From NCBI RefSeq assembly GCF_900168025.1, contig NZ_FUYN01000003.1, forward strand, positions 310,001 to 374,000: a stretch of 64,000 bases of DNA, written 5' to 3'. The position numbers and the translations under genes are program-made. Below, in pieces: positions 30,036-38,290 of the stretch (positions are counted from its first letter, which is position 1; the number at the start of each line of letters is the position of its first letter). This DNA is from Acetoanaerobium noterae. Its GTDB lineage: Bacteria > Bacillota > Clostridia > Peptostreptococcales > Filifactoraceae. The notes beneath the pieces are model-generated. The model worked only from the letters and a program-made list of their open reading frames with translations. It searched no databases and was not told where the DNA came from.

Positions 30036-31076
30036 TTAATTATCATCAAATCCGCCTGTTATTTCCATAAGGTAATTAGCGGCACTTTCGTCAGTTATAA
30101 GAACTAGATTTCTATTGATTCTAGCTATTGATAAGATTGCTTCAGCTTTTTTCTTGCCTCCAGCTATACCAATGATATCATTTAAAGCTTTGTACTTATC
30201 TAGTTTTATTCCCACTGTACTGGTTTCATAAACTATTTCACCATCAATATTAAAATAATGGCCAAAAGCTTCAGATACAGCTCCTCTTTCTTTGATTACC
30301 ATGCATTCCTTGTCGCTGCTTTTTCTTCTTTTAGCCATATCAGATGCGTTGCCTATTCCAAACACAAGCAAATCTATCTCATCTATAGCTTCAAGAGTGC
30401 TTTTAACTTGAGGAATACTTGTTATGCTTTCCATTATGTCCTTATCGATGTTGTCTGGAACATGAAGAAGTACATAATGTCCATTGAGCTTTTTTGATAC
30501 CATAGCAGCTATGTTGTTGGCTTGAATCTCTACTTCTTCTCCTAGTCCCCCTCTAGCTGGAACTATAGTAAGCGGCATCTCAGTTTTCATTTGAGGAAGG
30601 TTTTCTGCAAAGCTATGCATAGTCGTTCCTCCAGTTATTCCTATAACCTTGTGCTCTCTCATGATAGAAAAGAAATATCTTCCTGCAGCTTTAGCCATAT
30701 CAATACTACAAGCTGGACATTCGTCAATCGATGAAGGAATAATAACAATCTTTTTTATTCCAAGTCTTTTGGTGAGTATATCTTCTAATTTCGTTATACC
30801 CTTAATTTCTGAAATAAAGCTACTTAAATTTTCTAGCACATCTATGCCTTCATCTGTCATAAACATACCAGAAGCGTCTATATTAATTAGGTTTTGTTCC
30901 TTTAAAAATTCAACCTCGCTTCGAACTACTCTCTCCGACAAGTTAAGCTTGCCTGCTAGCATTCTTCTTCCAATAGGACTACTCAAAGAAATTTCCTTTA
31001 ATATAGAATATCTTTTTTCCATGTTTTCCAGAACTTCAGGTACAACTTTTCTTTGAAGATCAATCAGCTTTTTCAT
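30036..31076 (-). CDS. cggR: Central glycolytic genes regulator CggR
   Basis: CggR (346 residues) is a SorC/DeoR-type repressor. It binds its own operon promoter and is released by fructose-1,6-bisphosphate. The N-terminal ~90 residues form a winged helix (GRRMLAGKLNLSERVVRSEVEFL). The rest is the sugar-phosphate domain with IGITGGTTMHSFAENLP and IVPARGGLGEEVEIQANNIAAMV. The ATG at 31076 is chosen because GGTGAGGTGAGC lies before it. The 12-codon upstream extension overlaps the operator. It is the first gene of the glycolytic operon and rpoN lies immediately upstream on the same strand. Confidence 0.95.
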   Translation of the reverse strand: MKKLIDLQRKVVPEVLENMEKRYSILKEISLSSPIGRRMLAGKLNLSERVVRSEVEFLKEQNLINIDASGMFMTDEGIDVLENLSSFISEIKGITKLEDILTKRLGIKKIVIIPSSIDECPACSIDMAKAAGRYFFSIMREHKVIGITGGTTMHSFAENLPQMKTEMPLTIVPARGGLGEEVEIQANNIAAMVSKKLNGHYVLLHVPDNIDKDIMESITSIPQVKSTLEAIDEIDLLVFGIGNASDMAKRRKSSDKECMVIKERGAVSEAFGHYFNIDGEIVYETSTVGIKLDKYKALNDIIGIAGGKKKAEAILSIARINRNLVLITDESAANYLMEITGGFDDN

Positions 31077-31094
31077 GCTCACCTCACCTTCCAA

Positions 31095-31130
31095 GGGACG
31101 TTTTAAGTCCACTGATTTATTTTCGTTCCC
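31095..31130 (-). promoter_or_regulatory. Putative CggR operator, proximal copy
   Basis: This 36-base imperfect palindrome has GGGA at one end and TCCC at the other. It aligns base for base over much of its length with the copy at 31150-31185. It lies in the cggR leader, 19 bases before the start codon. CggR operators in Bacillus also contain GGGAC half-sites downstream of the promoter. Confidence 0.65.
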
Positions 31131-31147
31131 TGTCTTTTCAAAATTAT

Positions 31148-31187
31148 GCGGGACTTCTAAAGACCATCGACTTTATTTACGTCCCGC
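31148..31187 (-). promoter_or_regulatory. Putative CggR operator, distal copy
   Basis: This palindrome is bounded by GCGGGAC and GTCCCGC, with a 36-base core matching the proximal copy. The two copies are 55 bases apart (start to start), about five helical turns on one face. It starts about ten bases after the -10 element, so a bound repressor would block initiation or early elongation. Confidence 0.7.
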
Positions 31188-31196
31188 TTCATATTT

Positions 31197-31225
31197 ATTG
31201 TATATTATATTCCGTAGTTTTTCAA
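31197..31225 (-). promoter_or_regulatory. Sigma-A promoter of cggR-gap-pgk-tpiA-gpmI-eno
   Basis: TTGAAA (31225-31220, minus strand) and TACAAT (31202-31197) are 17 bases apart, immediately downstream of the rpoN stop codon and just before the operator-like palindromes. Confidence 0.75.
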
Positions 31226-31234
31226 GAGGAAAAA

Positions 31235-32581
31235 TTAAATTTCTTTTCTAATTGAAGAGCCTGGGATATTTAGTTCTTCGCGATACTTTGCAACAGTTCG
31301 CCTAGATATATTTATACCCTTTAAATTCAAAATATCACATATTTTTTGATCACTAAGTGGTTTTTTCTTATTTTCTTTATCTATAATATCCTTAAGCTCA
31401 TTTTTTATATTTATATTAGATACCATATCTCCATCGCAATCTTTTACTCCACTGCTGAAAAAATACTTAAACTCAAAAAGTCCTTTTGGTGTAAGCATGT
31501 ATTTTCCATTTACAGTACGTGATATTGTCGATTCGTGAAAACCCGTTTTCTCAGCTATATCCCTAAGTATCATGGGTTTGATATGATTTTTGCCATATAA
31601 GAAAAATTCTTCTTGTTCTTCTACTATCCCTTTAGCAACTTTTAGTACAGTATTTTTTCTCTGCTCTATATTTTTAATTAACATCAATGAGCTCTGAAGC
31701 TTCTCTTTAATATAGTCTTTAGTTTCTTTTTCAATAGAATCCTTGAGCATTTTTTCATAAAAGCTGCTTATTTTAAGACTCGGCAAGCTATCATTATTTA
31801 ATCTAACTTCGAAACCATGGCTTTTTCTTTCTACTACTACATCTGGAAGCACATATTGGTTTTCATCAGACGCGAACTGTCTAGCAGGTCTTGGATCCAA
31901 AGTTTTTATATAATCTATATATGCTTTTAATCTTTCAGAAGGAATAGAGTACTTTTTACAAAGCTCCTTATACTTATGAGCTCCTATCATTTCTATATCT
32001 TCTATGATAATGTTTTCCAGTACCTTATCTGAGATTCCCTTGTCCTTAATCTGAAGAAGCAAACACTCAGATATATTTCTAGCAGCAATTCCGCTAGGTT
32101 CTAGGCTTTGAACCACCTCTAATGCCTCTGTAAAAACCTCTTCAGCTACGCCTACATTTCTGCAAGCATTTCTAATATCCTCTTTAAAGTATCCGTCTTT
32201 ATTTAAAGTTCTTATGATATAACAACCAGCGGCAAATACTTTTGAGTCCAAGCTCATTAATCTAAGCTGCTGGCTCAGATAATCGTACATATTGACATTA
32301 TCTTTTAAATAATTCTCTGCATTGCTATCCTCATCATCTGGTATTTCAAAGAAATTTGAATATACTTTATATGAAGAGTCTCTTAGATTTTTTAAATATT
32401 TCTCCCAATCTATCTCGTCTTTTTTTTCTACTTCAAGTGTAGGATTTTCGTTTGTTTCCCTTACTATGAGCTCCTCTATTTCAAATCTATTCATTTGAAG
32501 TATCTCTAGTGATTGCTTTAGCTCTTTAGTAAGTATCATTTTTTGGCTTTGGTTAATTTCTAATCCAAAACTCATCTTCAT
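31235..32581 (-). CDS. rpoN: RNA polymerase sigma-54 factor
   Basis: Sigma-54 (448 residues) directs RNA polymerase to -24/-12 promoters and needs an AAA+ activator. Region I has the Gln/Leu-rich QSQKMILTKELKQSLEILQM. The middle region includes CLLLQIKDKGI and the core-binding helices. The C-terminus holds the helix-turn-helix (FHESTISRTVNGKY) and the RpoN box SRRTVAKYREELNIP. The length is normal for Firmicutes. The matching activator and a good target promoter lie at 407-2380. It is upstream of cggR, whose promoter starts right after the rpoN stop. Confidence 0.96.
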   Translation of the reverse strand: MKMSFGLEINQSQKMILTKELKQSLEILQMNRFEIEELIVRETNENPTLEVEKKDEIDWEKYLKNLRDSSYKVYSNFFEIPDDEDSNAENYLKDNVNMYDYLSQQLRLMSLDSKVFAAGCYIIRTLNKDGYFKEDIRNACRNVGVAEEVFTEALEVVQSLEPSGIAARNISECLLLQIKDKGISDKVLENIIIEDIEMIGAHKYKELCKKYSIPSERLKAYIDYIKTLDPRPARQFASDENQYVLPDVVVERKSHGFEVRLNNDSLPSLKISSFYEKMLKDSIEKETKDYIKEKLQSSLMLIKNIEQRKNTVLKVAKGIVEEQEEFFLYGKNHIKPMILRDIAEKTGFHESTISRTVNGKYMLTPKGLFEFKYFFSSGVKDCDGDMVSNINIKNELKDIIDKENKKKPLSDQKICDILNLKGINISRRTVAKYREELNIPGSSIRKEI

Positions 32582-32680
32582 GGAGCATTCTCCTCATAAA
32601 TAAATATGCTATTGGTTTTATGTTATATTACCACTGTATTTAAGTCTATTCTATCAAATAATCCAAGTAAAATCAAAAAA

Positions 32681-32707
32681 TATACCAAATTATCTAAAAT
32701 TGGTATA
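32681..32707 (-). terminator. Terminator of hslO
   Basis: TATACCA and TGGTATA, flanked by A and T runs, form a stem with a 13-base loop followed by TTTTTTG on the minus strand, 27 bases after the hslO stop. Confidence 0.7.
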
Positions 32708-32733
32708 TTTTTTGCTTATGGAGTATTTTTATA

Positions 32734-33615
32734 TTAATTATCTAAGGATTTTCTTAAATCTATAAGCTCAGCTTCATTAAAATGATACACAGTGTTACAG
32801 AAATGGCATGAAATTTCAGCGAGCTTATCTTCTTTTATTATTTCATCTAAATCCTTTTTCCCTATACTGATTAGTGCTTTTTCTATTCTTTCTCTGCTAC
32901 AATCACACTTATAGCTCACAGGAATTTTTTCATAAATCATAGGTTCTAAATCCTTTAGCACTAGGTTTATCAAATCCTCAGGTGTTTTTCCATCATCTAT
33001 AAGATGTGATACTGAGGTGATTTGGCTTAAATTTTTCTCCAAAATATCTATATCTTTTTCCTCTGCTTCAGGCATAAGCTGAACTATAAAGCCTCCTGCC
33101 GCCTTAATACTATAATCTACATCTACTAGCACTCCAAGGGCAATAGCTGAAGGCTGTTGCTCAGAATATGCATAGTACGCAGTCAAATCCTCAGCTATTT
33201 CTCCATTGACAAGAGGGTACTGACCAGTATAAGGCTCTTTCATCCCCATATCCTTAATTATAGTAACAAGTCCGTTTATTCCAACTGCTGAGCCTACATC
33301 TAGCTTGCCATCAGCTCTACTTGGAATATCAACAAGTGGATTGCTCACGTAACCCTTTACTGTGCCTTTAGAGTCTGCTACGCAAACTATAGTGCCAAGT
33401 GGGCCTTTTCCATTTATGCTAAGGGTCAGCTTGTCATTATCACCCTTCATCATTATTCCCATAATGCTAGAAGCTGTAAGCGCTCTTCCTAAAGCCGCTG
33501 AAGCGACTGGACTTGTATTATGAAGTCTTCTAGCTTCCTCTACCATACTAGTAGTATCAGCTGCAAATATTCTTATTCCATGATTTTTCGATGTTCCTCT
33601 TAATATATAACTCAT
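32734..33615 (-). CDS. hslO: Redox-regulated chaperone Hsp33
   Basis: Hsp33 (293 residues) is a holdase switched on by oxidation of its zinc site. The fold starts with TSKNHGIRIFAADTTSMV and has GGFIVQLMPEAEE in the linker region. The C-terminal redox switch is intact: CDC at about 239-241 and CHFC about 30 residues later, which gives the CxC...CxxC zinc ligands. It is transcribed with the methyltransferase gene upstream, 68 bases apart. Confidence 0.95.
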   Translation of the reverse strand: MSYILRGTSKNHGIRIFAADTTSMVEEARRLHNTSPVASAALGRALTASSIMGIMMKGDNDKLTLSINGKGPLGTIVCVADSKGTVKGYVSNPLVDIPSRADGKLDVGSAVGINGLVTIIKDMGMKEPYTGQYPLVNGEIAEDLTAYYAYSEQQPSAIALGVLVDVDYSIKAAGGFIVQLMPEAEEKDIDILEKNLSQITSVSHLIDDGKTPEDLINLVLKDLEPMIYEKIPVSYKCDCSRERIEKALISIGKKDLDEIIKEDKLAEISCHFCNTVYHFNEAELIDLRKSLDN

Positions 33616-33683
33616 CTATTTATCGCCAATTTACCTCAATAAGCATCAAGATAAATCAACAGCCTCCTTTCAAAATCTTAAAA

Positions 33684-34436
33684 TTATTTATTACAAGATA
33701 TAAATACTCTCTGGCACTCATTATTATATCCCGGAGATATATCAAAGTCACTGTATACATTTATATTCTTAAATCCAATATCCTCTAAAAATCTAGTTAG
33801 CTTAAGGGGATCGTGAGCTTTTTGAATATGTGTTTCCTCGAATCTCCTATAGGTGTCTTTTTCTTCATTTTTTATAAAGAAGTTCACATCCATTGTCAGC
33901 TCTTTATGTTCATCATCAAAGTAGTTCTCCCATAGGTATACTAAATCCTCCATGGATTCTCCGTAAGTATTGTTGCCTAGAGTAGTCTTAAGCTTATATG
34001 GACTGCTGATATCAAAAATAAAGCATCCAGTCTCTTTGAGATGAGAATAGATAAAATTAAATATATCTTTTACTTCATCATCCTCTAGGATGTAGTTAAA
34101 AGTGTCATTGACAGCTAGAATACAATCAATTTCATATATTTCAAAATCAAGCTCTCTTATATCCTGCTCCATTAATATAACCTTATCTTCATAGTCCTTA
34201 AGCTTCTCATGGGCAAGCTCAAGCATCTGCTCTGAAATATCTATACCCACAACTTCATATCCCATATCTAAAAGATGTTTAGTAATATTCCCACTTCCAC
34301 ATCCAAGTTCAAGAATATTATTAACAGAACTATTATGGATGCCAATTATATCAACCAAATATTTAGCCCAGCTATTATAATCCACATCTTGCATCAATCT
34401 ATCATAAATCATAGGCAAATGAGTATATTGCTCCAT
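33684..34436 (-). CDS. Class I SAM-dependent methyltransferase
   Basis: This 250-residue methyltransferase carries motif I ILELGCGSGNITKHLL (about 40-55), motif II VVGIDISEQML and motif IV-like DCILAVNDTFNYI. The C-terminal half, with WENYFDDEHKELTMDVNFF, is like the family often found with hslO or ribosome-silencing genes in Clostridia, whose substrate is not established. The substrate cannot be read here; a small molecule or RNA is possible. Confidence 0.8.
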   Translation of the reverse strand: MEQYTHLPMIYDRLMQDVDYNSWAKYLVDIIGIHNSSVNNILELGCGSGNITKHLLDMGYEVVGIDISEQMLELAHEKLKDYEDKVILMEQDIRELDFEIYEIDCILAVNDTFNYILEDDEVKDIFNFIYSHLKETGCFIFDISSPYKLKTTLGNNTYGESMEDLVYLWENYFDDEHKELTMDVNFFIKNEEKDTYRRFEETHIQKAHDPLKLTRFLEDIGFKNINVYSDFDISPGYNNECQRVFISCNK

Positions 34437-34647
34437 AAAGTTTCAACCTGCTTCCTTTATTTTTTCATATCATATTATGATAGTATTTTCTATCCTTCAT
34501 GTCAATTTATACCTAGAAAAATAAACTTTTAATTTGCCAAATTTTTATATTATATAAACTCGTTTACACTATATTAATTAAGAGAGTAGAGATGAATATT
34601 GGGTAAATATATTATCAAGCAATCAAAATTATTGAGGTGAGATTGAT

Positions 34648-35910
34648 ATGAAACCAGTAAAGCTATTAAAAACAGTTTCTAAAAAATATGCTAAAGAGTC
34701 AGCAGATTCTGCATTTGAACTTTCTCATAGGAAACACGTTGCAGATTATTCTAAAAAATTAGCTAAAAGTCGCCATTTAGATTCCAAATTAGCGCTGTTA
34801 ATCGCCTATGGTCATGATCTTGGAAGAACCAAGGAAGGCTTTATAGGTAAAGGTCATGCTCTAGCAGGCTCTAATTTTTGCTCTAATCTGCTTAAAAATG
34901 AAACGCATCTAAGCAATAAGAAAATCAAAAAAGTAGCTAAGGCAATATCTCTTCATTCAAAAAAGAAAATAATCGACGACAGCTACTGCGAGCTCATTAA
35001 AGATGCTGATTCTCTTGCTCATTATAAAGAAGGCTTAATTTCTGAAGATGATTGGGCAGAGCTTTATAGAGTCTATGCCTCAAAAATAGACTCTATAGAT
35101 ATAAAAGTTTCTCCTATTGATAATTGGCATGAAGTTTGGAAAAATAATCTTGAATCCTTATTAGAGGATAGTGATTCCCAAGATATCTATTCGCCTTCAT
35201 GGGTTCACAAAAAAAGAATAGCAATAAGGCAGCTTAAAATCATAAATAAGTATTTTATAAAATTAGATAAAAGAAATAAAGAGTTTTTAAAATCCCTGAA
35301 TAGCTTACTAAACACATATTTTCATAGTCTTGAGAATCCAAGAAAATACTTTGTGCTAAACGAATTTGTTAAGAGCTTAAATTTAGATTTAGAAGAGCTA
35401 CAATTAATGCTAGAAGGTGACCTTGCTGAATCCACTCAGGAAATAGAAATAATACTAAAGGATAATGATGTATATAGCAAATTAGACCATTTAATTGAAA
35501 TTTCTAGTGAGAAACTATTTTTACCTTCTGATAAAATCATAAAGAAATATAAGCTGGATGCTATATGGACTAAGGACTATAAAAATCTCATAGATATTAT
35601 TGCAAATTCAGAAAATGAATCTAACTATGATTTTCACGATGCTAGAATAATAGGCAAAAAATTTAAGTATCTATATGATTTGAATTTGATAGATTTTTCT
35701 TCAAAGCATCTTTACAAATCCATTGCTGATTTCCACAAAGCCAGCGGAGACCTTCATGACATAGATGATTTATATAATTATCTTAATAATTATTTGGATA
35801 GTGAGCTGAATATAGACGAGCTTTTCCTATCTATGAATCATGAAGAAGAGGCTTTATATGAGAAATGCTCTAAAGTAATATTTTTTTATAAGCTTCTTAA
35901 GAGAAATTAA
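34648..35910 (+). CDS. HD-domain phosphohydrolase fused to a CHAD domain
   Basis: The 420-residue protein has two parts. Residues 1-130 form an HD hydrolase domain. H30, H56-D57 (YGHDLGR), H70, H103 and D119 fit the H...HD...H...D metal site. Residues ~183-418 resemble CHAD. The first arm is WVHKKRIAIRQLK (H187, R190, R194) and the second is YDFHDARIIGKKFKYLYDL (H330, R333, K337-K338), followed by SIADFHKASGDLHDIDDL, which matches CHAD's last conserved helix. CHAD domains are known polyphosphate binders with basic inner surfaces. I infer an enzyme or scaffold acting on polyphosphate or on a nucleotide near it. A TGAGGTGAG ribosome-binding site precedes the ATG. It is a single-gene unit. Confidence 0.75.
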   Translation: MKPVKLLKTVSKKYAKESADSAFELSHRKHVADYSKKLAKSRHLDSKLALLIAYGHDLGRTKEGFIGKGHALAGSNFCSNLLKNETHLSNKKIKKVAKAISLHSKKKIIDDSYCELIKDADSLAHYKEGLISEDDWAELYRVYASKIDSIDIKVSPIDNWHEVWKNNLESLLEDSDSQDIYSPSWVHKKRIAIRQLKIINKYFIKLDKRNKEFLKSLNSLLNTYFHSLENPRKYFVLNEFVKSLNLDLEELQLMLEGDLAESTQEIEIILKDNDVYSKLDHLIEISSEKLFLPSDKIIKKYKLDAIWTKDYKNLIDIIANSENESNYDFHDARIIGKKFKYLYDLNLIDFSSKHLYKSIADFHKASGDLHDIDDLYNYLNNYLDSELNIDELFLSMNHEEEALYEKCSKVIFFYKLLKRN

Positions 35911-36097
35911 TATTGTATCTTATTCTTATAAATCATTTCCTATATATATAAGTATATTTTCTGAATATTGCCAACTATTTTTATTGTGCATCTTTTATCA
36001 AAGCCCTTGATTTTATTTTTTAGCATGCTATAATAACTTTTGTCCAAAAGATAGAATACTATTTTCCCACTCCCCCTTAGTATTTATCTTATAAAAT

Positions 36098-36124
36098 AAA
36101 CCTATCCGATTTTCGGATAGGTTT
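36098..36124. terminator. Bidirectional terminator
   Basis: AAACCTATCCGA and TCGGATAGGTTT form a perfect 12-bp stem with a 3-base loop and T/A runs on both sides. It lies between the convergent HD-CHAD and cupin genes. The 187 bases between the HD-CHAD stop and this hairpin show nothing else. Confidence 0.9.
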
Positions 36125-36130
36125 TTTGCA

Positions 36131-36448
36131 TTACATATTGCTTGGTGCAGGCGATTTTACAACTATTAGCTCTAAAGTATCTTCATCAAGATTTTTTACG
36201 TTCATTTTTATTCCTTTAGGAATTTTTAATAAATTTCCAGAATCATATTTATGAACTCCTTGATTATCTAAATCTATCGATAATTTTCCTCTTATTACTG
36301 ACATATATACATTTGAATTTGAATAATGTTCAGGAAGACCTTCTTCCTTATTAAATACCATGTGAATATAATGTACGTTTTCATCCATAATTAATTTTTC
36401 TACAGCCTTTTCATTACCAGTTGAAAATTTAAATACTTGTTCTACCAT
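36131..36448 (-). CDS. Small single-domain cupin protein
   Basis: This 105-residue protein folds as one cupin barrel. The strands MSVIRGKLSIDLDNQGVHKYDSGNLLKIPKGIKM fit the second cupin motif (G...P.G). The first motif is weak: EHYSNSNVYMSVIRGKL keeps a histidine and the glycine. Metal binding is therefore uncertain. Such small cupins may bind a small ligand or stabilise an enzyme; no specific function can be assigned. TTAGGAGG precedes the ATG. It lies 60 bases after the split permease genes on the same strand. Confidence 0.7.
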   Translation of the reverse strand: MVEQVFKFSTGNEKAVEKLIMDENVHYIHMVFNKEEGLPEHYSNSNVYMSVIRGKLSIDLDNQGVHKYDSGNLLKIPKGIKMNVKNLDEDTLELIVVKSPAPSNM

Positions 36449-36507
36449 AAATTTTTCCTCCTAATATATTATATTATTCAATAGACACTTTATTTTTTTT
36501 TCAAAAT

Positions 36508-37026
36508 TTACTCACTAGGAATATCCTCAGTGCTCAAATATCTATTAAATATATATCCCATAATAAAAATTGCAATAACAGTGAAAGCCCACCTTATAGC
36601 CATGAATTTTACTCCTAAAAATTTAGCTTCATTTGCTAGCATTGGTAGTTTTACTACTGCCCAAGAGCTAAGAACAATAACTACATTTCCTAAACTAGCA
36701 CCTTTGTCTAGCAGCATTTTAGAAATCGGAAAAGCTGCATATATCGGACCTGCTGAAATACTTCCTAAAAACAGAGCTAATATATTTCCTTTCAATCCTG
36801 AGTCAAAGCCAAATCCTTTTATTATAGCTTCCTTTGGTATAAGTGCATCCAATACTACAGTAAGAAGATACACCACTGGCATAATCATAATCATTTCTAC
36901 TAAATAATATGTGCTATTACTAATAGCTTTTGTTGCTTTCTCTGGATTTGATATTAATAACACTATATAGACTAAGGCTACAAATATTAGAGTCTTATTT
37001 TTTCGCATAAATTTATTTATCTTCAT
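36508..37026 (-). CDS. Split permease, second half (ArsP/YraQ-like)
   Basis: This 172-residue membrane protein has about five helices. GSISAGPIYAAFPISKMLLDKGAS and VIVLSSWAVVKLPMLANEAKFLG are the features of one half of the large permease family that includes YraQ and the organoarsenical exporter ArsP. In usual members both halves are on one chain. Here the second half is a separate gene overlapping the first by four bases. The two probably form a heterodimer. The substrate is unknown. Confidence 0.75.
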   Translation of the reverse strand: MKINKFMRKNKTLIFVALVYIVLLISNPEKATKAISNSTYYLVEMIMIMPVVYLLTVVLDALIPKEAIIKGFGFDSGLKGNILALFLGSISAGPIYAAFPISKMLLDKGASLGNVVIVLSSWAVVKLPMLANEAKFLGVKFMAIRWAFTVIAIFIMGYIFNRYLSTEDIPSE

Positions 37027-37505
37027 AATATTACCCCCATCACTAAAGCTATAGCTATGGCAAATACAAAGCTAAGAGCATTCCTCAGCAATGCAAATTT
37101 AAAGCCAAACTTTTTCTTCTCAAGAGGAAAAGTAACTACCCCTACCATTGTTAAGGTAGTCAAAAATGCTACAGCTGGTACTATGCTGGCACCTGCATCT
37201 ACTAATGAGCCTACAAGTGGAAAAGCTACAAATGCAGGAATAAGAGTAACGCTTCCTGCTAGTGCAGATATAATTGTTACAAGTGGAGATTTTGATGACC
37301 CAAGAAAAGCTTTTATTGTCTCAGGTGGAATAAATGTCAGTACCAATCCAATTAAAAAGATAATGCCTAATATCTCTCCTATCATATTTTTCATCATACT
37401 TTTAGACTTTTTCATTGCGATAATAGTTTTTTTCTTGTCTTTAGTAATTGATATTCCAAATAATATAATTGATATTGCCCAAAAACTAAGTGTAAATATA
37501 TCCAT
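37023..37505 (-). CDS. Split permease, first half (ArsP/YraQ-like)
   Basis: This 160-residue membrane protein has about four to five helices. The segment SALAGSVTLIPAFVAFPLVGSLVDAGAS mirrors the matching segment of its partner, as expected for the pseudo-symmetric halves of this permease family. The start at 37505 (MDIFTLSF) is chosen because GGGGGAG lies just upstream. Two earlier in-frame ATGs have poor sites. It is divergent from a Crp/Fnr-type regulator with a shared palindrome between them, so its expression is probably induced by that regulator. Confidence 0.75.
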   Translation of the reverse strand: MDIFTLSFWAISIILFGISITKDKKKTIIAMKKSKSMMKNMIGEILGIIFLIGLVLTFIPPETIKAFLGSSKSPLVTIISALAGSVTLIPAFVAFPLVGSLVDAGASIVPAVAFLTTLTMVGVVTFPLEKKKFGFKFALLRNALSFVFAIAIALVMGVIL

Positions 37506-37558
37506 ACTCTCCCCCATTCTTACTTTTAAAACTAATTTACTCAAAGCTATTTTCATTC

Positions 37559-37587
37559 TTGCTTTACAAAAAGTATATCAGTATAAT
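37559..37587 (+). promoter_or_regulatory. Sigma-A promoter of the Crp/Fnr-type regulator
   Basis: TTGCTT at 37559-37564 and TATAAT at 37582-37587 are separated by 17 bases. The start would be near 37594, and the palindrome at 37600-37613 follows at about +7 to +20. Confidence 0.65.
37572..37577 (-). promoter_or_regulatory. Extended -10 of the split-permease promoter
   Basis: On the minus strand TGATATACT gives an extended -10 (TATACT at 37577-37572) with no recognisable -35 hexamer at the right distance. That is typical of an activator-dependent promoter. The start would be at about 37565. Confidence 0.5.
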
Positions 37588-37599
37588 TATATAAAAAGA

Positions 37600-37613
37600 G
37601 TTACCAAGGTAAC
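37600..37613. promoter_or_regulatory. Palindrome GTTACC-NN-GGTAAC, likely Crp/Fnr-family operator
   Basis: This is a perfect 6-2-6 palindrome between the divergent regulator and permease genes. Its centre (37606.5) lies at -41.5 from the predicted permease start, the classical class II position for Crp/Fnr activators. It is also just downstream of the regulator's own predicted start, where binding would repress. Confidence 0.7.
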
Positions 37614-37627
37614 ACATGGAGAAAATA

Positions 37628-38290
37628 ATGAAAACAATTATAAAGAAATTAGAGGGGCTTTCACTTATAGATACTGTTTCTGATAAGGATCTAGAATATT
37701 ACTTAAAATCCGGGCAGCTAAAGCTAGTCAAATATAAAAAAAATAGCATAATTCACTTTGATTCTGAAAAGTGCTTAAAGGTTGAAATTCTAGTATCTGG
37801 CAGAGTAGTGGTAAACAGAATAGATGAGGATGGGAATTTACTCAATGTGACTGAGTTTATAAGAGATGATTTAATAGGAGGCAATTTGATTTTTTCTAAA
37901 AATCCTTATTATCCTATGACTGTAGAAACTCATACAGATTCTGAGCTTCTAGAAATAGATAAAAAGCTTTTGTTTATGCTTTTATCTGAAAATGTAAACT
38001 TTCTAAAAATATTCTTAGAGCTTATATCAGACAATGCAATGATGCTTGGTGATAAAATCAAACATTATGTAAGTAAGACTATAAGACAAAGCTTATTAAA
38101 CTATTTTGACTACGAATCTAAAAAGCAAAATACCAATATCATAAAACTTAATATAACTAAAAAAGCTCTCGCTGAGAAAATAGGAGTTAGCCGTACCTCT
38201 ATTTCACGAGAGCTTGCAAAAATGAAAGCTGAAGCTTTAATTGACTACTCTAAAAATCAAATTAAACTTCTTTACCTAGATTCTAAATAA
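37628..38290 (+). CDS. Crp/Fnr-family transcriptional regulator
   Basis: This 220-residue regulator has a cyclic-nucleotide-type beta-roll (about 20-125, with VKYKKNSIIHFDSEKCLKVEILVSGRV), a dimer helix and a C-terminal winged helix with NITKKALAEKIGVSRTSISRELAKM. The effector pocket lacks the Arg-Ser pair of cAMP receptors, and there is no N-terminal cysteine cluster as in Fnr. The signal is therefore unknown. The start at 37628 is favoured by GGAG seven bases upstream. An ATG four codons earlier is possible. It is divergent from the split permease. Its end overlaps the convergent amidohydrolase by eight bases. Confidence 0.88.
   Translation: MKTIIKKLEGLSLIDTVSDKDLEYYLKSGQLKLVKYKKNSIIHFDSEKCLKVEILVSGRVVVNRIDEDGNLLNVTEFIRDDLIGGNLIFSKNPYYPMTVETHTDSELLEIDKKLLFMLLSENVNFLKIFLELISDNAMMLGDKIKHYVSKTIRQSLLNYFDYESKKQNTNIIKLNITKKALAEKIGVSRTSISRELAKMKAEALIDYSKNQIKLLYLDSK

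Noticed and set aside
37057-37683. 208-codon plus-strand frame across the split permease
   Set aside because: It is the antisense of the permease gene and would run through the regulator promoter.
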